DNA of 25,138 nucleotides. Source: QNYQ01 sp964542985. GTDB taxonomy: Archaea; Thermoproteota; Thermoprotei_A; Sulfolobales; Pyrodictiaceae. Of the stretch, positions 13,785 through 21,080 are shown one piece after another. The stretch's first letter is position 1. Each line of letters starts with the position of its first letter. The stretch spans positions 1 to 25,138 of the forward strand of contig CAZIWH010000022.1 in the NCBI GenBank assembly GCA_964542985.1. Reading direction: 5' to 3'. The translations under genes were made by a program, and so were the position numbers. The notes beneath the pieces are model-generated. The model saw nothing but the letters and a program-made list of their open reading frames with translations, had not been told where the DNA came from and did no database searches.

Positions 13785-16172
13785 TCAGCTATATATTATC
13801 CCCTTTGTCGAGTAGTAGCCGGGTGGCTCAAGGCTCCCAGCCGGGTTCCTAACGACCTCTATCTTTAGGGGCAGCCCCTTAGCCTCCCAGGCGTAGTTGA
13901 TTCTCACAGCAACGCTTCCCTCATAGATCCCGGGGTCTAGGCCCTGGGCGGTGTTGGCTATTAGGCGGAGCTGCACGAATCCTACGTCGCCAGCCCCAGC
14001 GCTCCAACGGATAACGTAGACAATGTTGTCGCCGATCTGCTTCACTTCGACCGTCTTGACGCTTTTCGCCTCGGCCAGTATGTCTAGCACAAGCCCCGAG
14101 ATGAACAGCGTGGCTGAAAGCGGGGTGGGTACGTTTGCAACGAACTCGAGCGCCGCGGAGGCCGTGGTTAGTATCCCGTGGAGAGCCTGGGCTAGGCCGA
14201 TGTGCCTCTCCAGCTCCCTAAACCACTTGTCCTTGTCAGTCTTCACCTGGCCCTGTAGCGATTGCAGCTCAAACCCAGATGGCAGGGTTACCCTCAGCTC
14301 AACACTATGTACGGCCTGCCACTCTCTGCGCGACTTAGAAACCTCCACCGCAACTATGAGCGGGCTCTCCGAGTAGCTGCCGAATACCGTGCGCTCGGCG
14401 ACTATGCTGGTCTTGAAAGCTGTGTGGAAACCCTCTATCTGGCTGAACTCTGCCTTTAACACGGGTGACGGATTAAGTACCCAGGCGATGGTGTTCTTGG
14501 GGTTCCATACTTCTGGCATATACCTGTATGTTAGCTCGGAGTCCACGGCTATCTTGACTGTCGGTGATGCTATGTCTGTGGCTACTACTATTATGCCGCC
14601 GGCGGCGTACTGGAAGTAGTCTAGCACCTCGCGTAGTGGGAGCGTGAGCCTATACACGTGGATTCCCGGCGCGGCGTCCACGTTGAATGTTTTGTAGCGG
14701 TAGCCGTTGACCTCTACCCAGACGTGCCCGTGGACTGCTGTGTCCCCGTTATTGTAGACCGCCACGTCTACTATGAGTTTGCCTTCACCGTTGCTTGTTA
14801 GGTGTACCCCGTTTGGGTAGGTGTAGAGGAAGGCCACCGCCTTCTTGGGTGGGCTGAAGTCTGCCGGCCGGAACACGATTCCATAGTGAGGAGGCTCGGC
14901 TGCGACGTTGTGGATCCTGCTGCACGTTTGGCACATCCCCTTAAGCCCGTATGAGAGTATCTCTACGCCGGTTCTCTCGAACCTGGCTGAGCCTGGCGCA
15001 GGGTTCTTGGTCCAGTCGAGGCTTGCGAGCTTGACCTCTACCCTTGTGGCGCCACAGTTCTTTACCACGGCCTTGACTGTGTAGTGCTTTGATAGGGATA
15101 GGCTCCATGGGTATAGATCTATCTTGGTCTCGCTGCCGGAGGGTATGTAGGCCCTGCGCGTAATTATACTCTCAACCGTGGAGCCCGTTTTTATGACTAG
15201 AGTCGCCTCTATGCAGCCGGTTGCGGCTCCTTTGTTCACGGCTATCACGTGCAGCCCAGTGTCGAGGAGGTTGTCGCCTAGGTAGATTTCCTTGCCTTTG
15301 GTCTCGCCCGGGTCTAGGAGGACTGGGCGCTCTGAGGGCACTATCTGGACGGCGAACCAGTAGATGTCTAGGCCCGCTCCTCCACCATCTATGTAGACTA
15401 GGTCTGGGGACGGCGTCTCCCGGGCTGCCAGTGAGGACAAGTCTCTTGTCAACAGCCAGTGGCTCCGGTGCTGCACGCTAATCCTCGCATGCAGGCCCGT
15501 GAGCCTGGCTGCGTTGGCGTAGAATCTGCGGGCCTTCTGTAGGAGCCTCCAGTCCTTAGCCCCTGTTGCTAGTTTTATGAGCCAGAGCGTCTCCGATGCT
15601 GGTGCCACCCTCACTGGGAACCCGGGCCCCCGGTCATAGTATATCATAAGCGTTAGCGGCGTCCTCAGCTGAGTCTCGGAAACCTTTGCACCAGTAATGG
15701 CCAGTATGGCTGAACGCGGGCTAAGGGCCACTATGACTCTGTTGTGTAGGCGTTCGAGTGCGTAATGGCGCCCCCAGCTGCAGGCCCTGGCGTCGGCGAG
15801 GCTTACGGGTAGGGGGGCAGGGATGTAGACTATGATTAAGTCGTTCCGCTGTAGGAGTGGGCTACCGTAGCTCGGTATATAGATGTAGCCGCCTATATCT
15901 GCTAGATAGGCTTTCGTAACGCTGCGTGGCATCACGTAGACAGGCACCTCGACGGGCCTGCCGTTTACGCATAGCGCTGCATGGAGGCTCCTCATGTCGT
16001 AGCCCTGCAGCCCTAGCATTTCCGCCGTGAAGGCCAGGATGTAGCCAGCGGGCGCGGTGAATGTTCCTGCCCTGGAGGGCATCGAGGCCGGTGGCATAGC
16101 TTGCGGCAGTGCTAGGAGGACTGCGAGGAGCAGGGCGGCGGAGCGCAGGGCCACGGGATCCACGTGCGTCAC
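13785..16172 (-). CDS. Large secreted beta-rich protein, probably cell surface
   Basis: This 795-residue protein begins with a signal peptide (SAALLLAVLLALPQAMPPASM, residues ~11-31). The mature part is mostly beta structure. Segments near 305-400 (NLLDTGLHVIAVNKGAA, IPSGSETKIDLYPW, VKAVVKNCGATRVEVKL) and near 470-560 (IVDVAVYNNGDTAVHGHVWV) look like immunoglobulin-like or CARDB-type adhesion modules. Cysteines in CQTC (~413-416) could form a disulfide. A single helical segment near 645-690 contains LSATLFISGLVLDILAE. No catalytic motif is seen. GTG 16172 lies six bases after GAGG, and a TATA-like GTACAAAAAAAG lies about 26-37 bases upstream. It is followed by a polytopic membrane protein in the same operon. 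A surface-layer-associated or substrate-binding role is inference. Confidence 0.75.
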   Translation of the reverse strand: MTHVDPVALRSAALLLAVLLALPQAMPPASMPSRAGTFTAPAGYILAFTAEMLGLQGYDMRSLHAALCVNGRPVEVPVYVMPRSVTKAYLADIGGYIYIPSYGSPLLQRNDLIIVYIPAPLPVSLADARACSWGRHYALERLHNRVIVALSPRSAILAITGAKVSETQLRTPLTLMIYYDRGPGFPVRVAPASETLWLIKLATGAKDWRLLQKARRFYANAARLTGLHARISVQHRSHWLLTRDLSSLAARETPSPDLVYIDGGGAGLDIYWFAVQIVPSERPVLLDPGETKGKEIYLGDNLLDTGLHVIAVNKGAATGCIEATLVIKTGSTVESIITRRAYIPSGSETKIDLYPWSLSLSKHYTVKAVVKNCGATRVEVKLASLDWTKNPAPGSARFERTGVEILSYGLKGMCQTCSRIHNVAAEPPHYGIVFRPADFSPPKKAVAFLYTYPNGVHLTSNGEGKLIVDVAVYNNGDTAVHGHVWVEVNGYRYKTFNVDAAPGIHVYRLTLPLREVLDYFQYAAGGIIVVATDIASPTVKIAVDSELTYRYMPEVWNPKNTIAWVLNPSPVLKAEFSQIEGFHTAFKTSIVAERTVFGSYSESPLIVAVEVSKSRREWQAVHSVELRVTLPSGFELQSLQGQVKTDKDKWFRELERHIGLAQALHGILTTASAALEFVANVPTPLSATLFISGLVLDILAEAKSVKTVEVKQIGDNIVYVIRWSAGAGDVGFVQLRLIANTAQGLDPGIYEGSVAVRINYAWEAKGLPLKIEVVRNPAGSLEPPGYYSTKGIIYS

Positions 16173-16197
16173 CGGTGTCCTCGCCAGCGGTGGGCAC

Positions 16198-16210
16198 TTT
16201 TTTTGTACCG
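16198..16210 (-). promoter_or_regulatory. TATA-like element of the secreted-protein operon
   Basis: On the minus strand GGTACAAAAAAAG lies about 26-38 bases before the GTG at 16172, the spacing expected for a short-leader archaeal transcript. It is in the 91-base gap after the HerA-like gene. The T7 run on the plus strand is the same element read the other way. Confidence 0.45.
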
Positions 16211-16263
16211 CATATGAGATTTGCTGGCTCCTGTACTATAGAACTTGGATGAAGCTGTCGGTG

Positions 16264-17706
16264 CTAGGTGCAGGGGGCGTCTAGCTCAACTGCTGCTACT
16301 GCTGGCTGGCTCCACTCCGGGGCGTGGACGAGGGCGAAGCCGGGTGGGAGTACTGGTAGGAGCTGGTCGTAGCCCCCGGGGAGTATCTCGGCGAGCCTCT
16401 TCTTGTCCTCGGGTGAGACGATGCGGTGTACTATGATGGTGTTTATGTTTGCGTAGGCCTGGGGCGGCAGTATCCGGGGGGTGTGGGTTACCACGATGAG
16501 GCCGAGCATGTATTTCCTGGCCTCGGAGAGGAGTAGGGGTATGGTGTTGCCTGCTAGGAGGTTGTGCGCTTCCTCCACGACTACCAGGGTCGGGGGGAGC
16601 GTGCCGGCCTGCGCCTGGGAGTAGAGGCTGTGGAGGAGGAAGAGGGCGTAGAGCCTCCTCACAACCACGTTGGCTATGGAGGCCAGGTTGAGTATCACCG
16701 CCTTGCCCTCCTCTAGGGGCAGCTCCCCGGCGCCACGGAGGCTGAAGAGCGTGGAGTACCTCTTGTCGGCGCCTAGGAGGGCGAGCTTCCTTATGAGCGC
16801 TGCCCAGACCTCCTGCTCCCCCTTCCCCATGCCCATTAGGCTCCTCGCCTGATACGCTGCCAGGACCGCGGAGAGTAAGTCCTCTAGGCTGCTCGCCCTC
16901 GCCGTGAGCGAGGCCGCTCTCGCCGCCTCCCCTGTCCTCCCAAGGATAGGCTCCAGCACCTTCGCCGCCTCCCCGGGGTCGCCTGTGGCCGCCGCAGCGA
17001 GGATGTTGGAGAGGAAGAGGGCTTGATTCGGCGTGAGCCCCAATACGTCCTCGAAGGCGGAAAGAGCCTCCTCGGGGCCCAGGCCGCCTAGGAGGGAGAC
17101 CCTCGGGAGCAGGGGATGAGAAAGCAGCCTAGCACCGTCGAGGAGCCGGTGGTACTCGTTGTGCCAGTCCAGCACTAGCACCGCGGCGCCGTGCTCGGCC
17201 GCACACCTTGTGAGCCTTGCCGCGGTGTGGGTCTTCCCGCTTCCCGTGGCTCCGAGGACTCCGATGTGGCCCCAGAGGCTCCTCCAGGGGAGCCTAACCG
17301 CCTCGCCCCCAGAGAAGCCGAGGAGCAGGCCCTCCCTAGGCAGATCCTTGGGGGGCCTGGGTGGCACAGCGGCTGGGGGAGGGGGGAGGAGCACGCTACT
17401 CTCCCTGCATGTGCCCCGGCACTCCTCCAGCACGAGCCCCGGCACCGAGACCGCGGCCTCCAGGCCAGCAGGGGCCTCGATGTAGCTCCAGCACCTTCCC
17501 CTCCGGCAGAGGAAGACGTAGCGGCCTCCAATCGTGGAGAGAGCGCGGTACAGGTCGGCGAGAACCCCGGCAAGCCTCTCGTCAAGCGAAACCACGGCCA
17601 GCCTGCGCAGCCGCCCCCCTAGGAGACCCAAGAGCGCGGCCCCCATAGAGGGGCGGGGAGACCACATAGAAGGCGGGGAGAGGTGGCCACAGCTAAGCCC
17701 GGTCAC
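16264..17706 (-). CDS. HerA/FtsK-type ATPase with N-terminal cysteine cluster
   Basis: This 480-residue protein is a P-loop ATPase of the HerA-FtsK group. Walker A is GATGSGKT (152-159) followed by THTAARL, then VLVLDWHNEYHRL (176-188), which is typical of HerA. Walker B is VVVEEAHNLL (375-384), followed by the sensor-like LIVVTHTPRIL (~403-413) and an arginine-bearing C-terminus. The N-terminal ~120 residues replace the usual HAS barrel and hold Cys67, Cys72, Cys96 and Cys100, possibly a metal site. HerA proteins are hexameric DNA translocases that normally work with NurA nuclease in end resection; no NurA is adjacent. GTG 17706 overlaps the upstream gene by 14 bases. ATG codons at residues 14 and 21 are alternative starts. 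Confidence 0.85.
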   Translation of the reverse strand: MTGLSCGHLSPPSMWSPRPSMGAALLGLLGGRLRRLAVVSLDERLAGVLADLYRALSTIGGRYVFLCRRGRCWSYIEAPAGLEAAVSVPGLVLEECRGTCRESSVLLPPPPAAVPPRPPKDLPREGLLLGFSGGEAVRLPWRSLWGHIGVLGATGSGKTHTAARLTRCAAEHGAAVLVLDWHNEYHRLLDGARLLSHPLLPRVSLLGGLGPEEALSAFEDVLGLTPNQALFLSNILAAAATGDPGEAAKVLEPILGRTGEAARAASLTARASSLEDLLSAVLAAYQARSLMGMGKGEQEVWAALIRKLALLGADKRYSTLFSLRGAGELPLEEGKAVILNLASIANVVVRRLYALFLLHSLYSQAQAGTLPPTLVVVEEAHNLLAGNTIPLLLSEARKYMLGLIVVTHTPRILPPQAYANINTIIVHRIVSPEDKKRLAEILPGGYDQLLPVLPPGFALVHAPEWSQPAVAAVELDAPCT

Positions 17707-18178
17707 GGGCCTGCTGGTAGAGCGGACACAGCGCGCAGAACCATGGTGCCTTAGCCACGTTCACCCGTGCCACCCCACCATCCTCTACGAGTATGTCTGC
17801 CAGCTTCTCCGCCGCCTCGCCGTTAATCCTCCAGAGCCTGCATACACCATCCTCCTGGAACCTGCAGGTGGAGGCCTTCCATGCTCCCAGCATGGAGGCC
17901 GCCGCCCTGAACACCTCAAGCCCCTTCAGCCTACTCTCGTAGAGCGCCAGGGCAGCACCGAACCCAGCGATCTCGGACTCGAGCTGATCGAGCCTCTCCT
18001 CCACGGAGCCCAGCCTAGACTCCACCTCCTCGACCCGCTCCGAGACGCCACCGTCATAGAGCCCGGGATCCGGCTCAAGCAGGCCACGAAGCCTCTCAAC
18101 AGCGAGGGACACGGCAGCACCCCCAGAGAGGAACTCTGGCCCCTGGGAGAAGCGAGGAGGCTTAGGCCCCAGTGACAC
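17693..18178 (-). CDS. Coiled-coil protein with C-terminal four-cysteine domain
   Basis: This protein of about 161 residues lies directly upstream of, and overlapping, the HerA-like gene. A coiled coil spans ~46-88 (SERVEEVESRLGSVEERLDQ). It leads to a small domain with Cys105, Cys113, Cys148 and Cys151 in STCRFQEDGVCRLW and PWFCALCPLY. The CX7C plus CX2C layout suggests a zinc or Fe-S site. I recall similar CX2CP endings in uncharacterised crenarchaeal coiled-coil proteins, but I cannot name a family. GTG 18178 lacks a clear ribosome site; GTG 18112, five bases after GGGGGTG, would remove 22 proline-rich residues and may be the true start. Given the overlap it is probably a partner of the ATPase. 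Confidence 0.72.
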   Translation of the reverse strand: MSLGPKPPRFSQGPEFLSGGAAVSLAVERLRGLLEPDPGLYDGGVSERVEEVESRLGSVEERLDQLESEIAGFGAALALYESRLKGLEVFRAAASMLGAWKASTCRFQEDGVCRLWRINGEAAEKLADILVEDGGVARVNVAKAPWFCALCPLYQQARDRA

Positions 18179-18210
18179 CAGGGCTTCAACATCCCAGGAG
18201 GGGCGCCCCC

Positions 18211-18609
18211 GTGGAGGCAGTGGTTGATACGAGCGTGCTCCGCGGCCTCCTGCTGGAGGAGGATCCGCTCCACGAGACGGCTACGCTGTTAGCTAGGGGC
18301 TACGAGACGCTGAGGGTACCCTCCATAGTGGTGCATGAACTGGCCTGGGGGCTGCGGAGGAGCCTAGGCTGGAGGAGGGCCCGCGCTGTGCTCGAGATAG
18401 TGCTCAGCGACCCAGCGTACCGCTATGAGCCTGTGCTCCGCGAGGACGCATGGCTTGCCTCAAGAGACCCCAGGCGCTACGAGGATCTCCTCATCGTCGC
18501 CGTGGCTGCGAGGCTGGGGCTCCCCCTTCTCACGCTCGACACCGGCATGGCTAAGCTGGCCCGGAGGCATGGCGTGGAGGCGCCGGCTCCAAGGAGGGAA
18601 GGGAACTAG
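18211..18609 (+). CDS. PIN-domain ribonuclease (VapC-like)
   Basis: This 132-residue protein has the four acidic residues of the PIN nuclease fold in order: Asp6 in AVVDTSVL, Glu43 in VVHELAWGL, Asp92 in YEDLLIVAVA and Asp110 in LLTLDTGM. VapC-type PIN proteins cleave RNA with Mg2+ or Mn2+ and are usually restrained by a VapB antitoxin encoded just upstream. No small antitoxin gene precedes this one; the upstream gene is divergent and starts 33 bases away. It may be a solitary VapC or a housekeeping RNase. GTG 18211 follows AGGAGGGGCG by five to seven bases and is preferred over the GTG at 18172. GTG 18220 is another option. Confidence 0.88.
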   Translation: MEAVVDTSVLRGLLLEEDPLHETATLLARGYETLRVPSIVVHELAWGLRRSLGWRRARAVLEIVLSDPAYRYEPVLREDAWLASRDPRRYEDLLIVAVAARLGLPLLTLDTGMAKLARRHGVEAPAPRREGN

Positions 18610-18659
18610 TATTTTGCCGGCCCTCACCCGCCTGCCAGCCCTCCTCTGGGGGTCTGGCC

Positions 18660-19106
18660 GTGGCTGAGGCGGAGAAGGCCAAGGCGGTTAAGGAGATATA
18701 TCTCGAAGAGAAGGCCTCCGAGGCATTTATGACGCTGGCCGAGATAGCTGCGAGGATGAAGGAGACTGGGCTTCTCGACCTCCTCGCCGTGCTCGCGGAG
18801 AACTACGATGAACTCGTAGCCATGGCTGCTAACAGCGACGAGCTCTACGCCGCCACCCAGCTCGCCCGCTCAGCGCTCCGCGGCGCTGCGGCAGGCAGGC
18901 CCGACAAGGCAGCGCCGACCGTGGAGAGGGCCGCAAAGTGCCTCATAGAGGCACTTGACGAAGACGAGATAAAGAAGGCCAAGCCCATAAAGGGGTTGAT
19001 AGGCCTAGTGAGGGCGCTCAGCGACCCAGGCGTCGCCAGGGGCCTCGGACTGCTAATCCACATAGCGGGCAAGCTCGGCCGCTGCCTACCAGCGGAGGAG
19101 CGTTAA
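18660..19106 (+). CDS. DUF1641 family protein
   Basis: This 148-residue all-helical protein matches the DUF1641 pattern: ETGLLDLLAVLAENYDELV, then IKGLIGLVRALSDPGVARGL and LLIHIAGKLG near the C-terminus (~107-142). DUF1641 proteins are small cytoplasmic proteins often encoded beside sulfide:quinone oxidoreductase or formate dehydrogenase genes; their function is not defined. Neither neighbour is found here. It lies between a PIN nuclease gene (50 bases upstream) and a HemN-like radical SAM gene (38 bases downstream), all on the plus strand and probably one transcript. GTG 18660 has GGGGGT about eight bases upstream. Confidence 0.82.
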   Translation: MAEAEKAKAVKEIYLEEKASEAFMTLAEIAARMKETGLLDLLAVLAENYDELVAMAANSDELYAATQLARSALRGAAAGRPDKAAPTVERAAKCLIEALDEDEIKKAKPIKGLIGLVRALSDPGVARGLGLLIHIAGKLGRCLPAEER

Positions 19107-19144
19107 CAGCACCCTAACCTCGGCGAGAGTTCAGGGAAGCAACA

Positions 19145-20434
19145 ATGACCGCCGCCGCGAGGGCAGCTAGGACCCTCGGCTGGTTCTTCCTTGAACGCGC
19201 CACGGGCTTCATACAGAAGCTCAAGCTAAGCAACGCTGACCCCGACAGGCACCGGAGGATCCTCCGCAGCCTGGAGCCCGGCGTCTACGCACTCTACGTC
19301 CACATGCCCTTCTGCCACACCCCTCTCTGCAAGTTCTGTTGCTTCGTCCGCTATCCCTACACCAGGCAGGCCGAGCAGCTCTACATCCGTAGCCTCCGCC
19401 GCGAGACAGAGAACCTCGCAGCAACAGCCGAGGCCGCGGACATAAGGATCGTCTACATAGGCGGCGGCACTCCCACGATAAACATCCACGACCTAGTAGA
19501 GTATATAGACCTTCTCCGCAGCCTCTACGGCCACGACATAGTAGTCTCCACAGAGTCCAGCCCACTCGATATAAACGAGGAGAGCGTCAAGCTGCTCCGC
19601 CAGGCGGGAGTCACCAGGCTGAGCATAGGCGTACAAGCGCTGGGGGACAAGAGGCTCCGAGAGATGGGGAGGCTGAGCCATACCGTAGCCGATAGCCTGC
19701 GGGCTGTTGAGGAAGCCAGAGGCAGGTTCAAGACACTCAACATAGACATGGTGTGGGGCATACCGAGCGACACCCCCAGGAGGGTCAAGGAGGAGGCACT
19801 GAAGGCGCTCAGCCTGGGGGCAGACCAGGTCACCTTCTACCCGCTCATGCCCGCCCCGGGGATAAGGAGGCTCCTACGCTCAAGCCTCGGAGGCCCCTGG
19901 CACCCCGCAGAGCACGACATGTACAACGAGATACTCAACGCCGCGACCGAGAAAGACTATAGGCCAGCCACCCCCTGGTGTATGAACAAGGAAGCGAAGC
20001 TCATAGACGAGTACGTCGTCGAGTACGACAGGTTCCTCGCCCTAGGGCTAAGCGGCATAGCCAGGGCGGGCGGCTACATGTACGTCAACACGTTCACACC
20101 CAGCAACTACGCCCGCCTAGTCACCAAGCACGGCTTCGCGGCTAGGCTGGCAGTAAAGCCCTCGCCAGAGGAGGACGTGCTATACCACGCCCTGACCATG
20201 CTCTTCGGCCTAGAATGGTGCCCCCGCACCCTCGTGGAGAGGTACGGGCCGGCGGCAAGCCACCTAGCCTCCTACGTCTCCGCAAGCCTCCGTCTCCTCG
20301 GCGAGAAGCCCGGCCCAGACGGCTGCACAAGGATAAGCCGCCGCGAAACCCTCTATGCCTTACATGTGGCCCAGAGAAGCCTCTACATGGCTCTCAACGA
20401 ACTCCGCGAATGGGGTATGAGCCGCGCAGTGTAA
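19145..20434 (+). CDS. Radical SAM protein, HemN/HemW-like
   Basis: This 429-residue protein belongs to the HemN/HemW branch of radical SAM enzymes. The lead-in YALYVHMPFC is typical. The cluster motif is CHTPLCKFCC (Cys57, Cys62, Cys65, Cys66), CX4CX2C rather than the usual CX3CX2C. Further motifs are VYIGGGTPT (104-111, SAM amino-group binding), STESSPLDI, RLSIGVQAL and NIDMVWGIPSDT, all in the order of the HemN barrel. HemN makes protoporphyrinogen IX anaerobically, while HemW delivers heme; many archaeal homologues act on other substrates, so the reaction is not assigned. The ATG has only a weak ribosome site (AGGGAAG). It is the last gene of a likely PIN-DUF1641-radical SAM transcript. 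Confidence 0.85.
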   Translation: MTAAARAARTLGWFFLERATGFIQKLKLSNADPDRHRRILRSLEPGVYALYVHMPFCHTPLCKFCCFVRYPYTRQAEQLYIRSLRRETENLAATAEAADIRIVYIGGGTPTINIHDLVEYIDLLRSLYGHDIVVSTESSPLDINEESVKLLRQAGVTRLSIGVQALGDKRLREMGRLSHTVADSLRAVEEARGRFKTLNIDMVWGIPSDTPRRVKEEALKALSLGADQVTFYPLMPAPGIRRLLRSSLGGPWHPAEHDMYNEILNAATEKDYRPATPWCMNKEAKLIDEYVVEYDRFLALGLSGIARAGGYMYVNTFTPSNYARLVTKHGFAARLAVKPSPEEDVLYHALTMLFGLEWCPRTLVERYGPAASHLASYVSASLRLLGEKPGPDGCTRISRRETLYALHVAQRSLYMALNELREWGMSRAV

Positions 20435-20473
20435 TCACACAGTCCAGAAGGGAAGCAGAAGCTACTGCAGCAG

Positions 20474-20483
20474 CTTATACTAG
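20474..20483 (+). promoter_or_regulatory. TATA-like element in the 20435-20595 gap
   Basis: CTTATACTAG lies about 115 bases upstream of the ATG at 20596. Its core CTTATAC is the same as that upstream of the MscS gene at 22021-22027. The rest of the 160-base gap holds no recognised element. Confidence 0.4.
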
Positions 20484-20595
20484 GAAAACAACGTCATAGT
20501 AGAAGAACGGTGCATACTCTGAACACAACCAGAGGCCGCACCCATTTACGAGGCAACACAAGCCTGCAGCCCAGGTGGGGGAGGATCACAGAGCC

Positions 20596-20862
20596 ATGGA
20601 CGAGTGGAAGAAGCTGTTAGAGGCGGAAGCCTCCGCCTGCGGGAGAATATGCCGCGTCGAGGCCTACGAGAAGCCGAGAGGAGACCGTACACTCCTGCTC
20701 ATCGCGGCTGAGCCCATAGACCAGCCCGGAGCCGGGATGCACGCAGCAGCCCTCACCGACCCCAGGAAGGCCAGCCGCTTAGCAGAAAAGGCCGGAGAGA
20801 ATCCCGAGGAGGCCCTCCGTCGTATAGCCCTAGAAGACCTAGTTGCAGCAGAGGGCCGATAG
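20596..20862 (+). CDS. Unrecognised small protein, 5' part of a probable frameshifted gene
   Basis: This frame encodes about 88 residues from ATG 20596, which lies 11 bases after GGGGAGG; GTG 20575 is an alternative. It is not recognised. The sequence is soluble, with a predicted beta segment (DRTLLLIAAEPID), charged helices (DPRKASRLAEKAGENPEEAL) and Cys pairs in ACGRICRVEA. It stops at TAG 20860-20862, but the frame one base back continues at once with good coding character to 21080 and has no start codon of its own for 26 codons. The two parts are best read as one gene of about 160 codons with a -1 frameshift near 20857. Sequencing error, mutation and recoding are all possible. Confidence 0.6.
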   Translation: MDEWKKLLEAEASACGRICRVEAYEKPRGDRTLLLIAAEPIDQPGAGMHAAALTDPRKASRLAEKAGENPEEALRRIALEDLVAAEGR

Positions 20863-21080
20863 AGAAGCTCAGCTACTACGGCTTCCTAGATCCCGCTAAG
20901 AGGAGCGGCGTCGGCTTCATCTACGCCCCCGGCAGGATGCTTGTCATATATAAGCCCGAGTACCTCGATGAGCTGCTTAGCTGCCCAGCTGCGAGGTGGC
21001 TCGGGCCGGCTAAGAGGAAGCTGGGCGAGCTGGAGAAAGGAGAGAAGAGTAGAGGCCTAGTCGTCCTTACCGGAGAGTAG
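20859..21080 (+). pseudogene. Out-of-frame 3' continuation of the 20596 gene
   Basis: This frame reads IEKLSYYGFLDPAKRSG, then a strand-rich FIYAPGRMLVIYKPEYLDELL and a basic helix GPAKRKLGELEKGEKSRG, ending at TAG 21078-21080. Amino acid composition and GC-rich third positions match the neighbouring genes. The first possible start is ATG 20937, which has no good ribosome site and would leave 26 coding-like codons unread. Re-reading one base in GAGGGCC joins it to the upstream frame as ...AAEG-PIEKL.... Its end overlaps the 3' end of the convergent Sir2 gene by 24 bases. I do not recognise the family. Confidence 0.55.

Noticed and set aside
18172..18210. Longer PIN start at GTG 18172 overlapping the divergent gene
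   Set aside because: The extra residues look non-coding and GTG 18211 has a well-placed AGGAGGGG.
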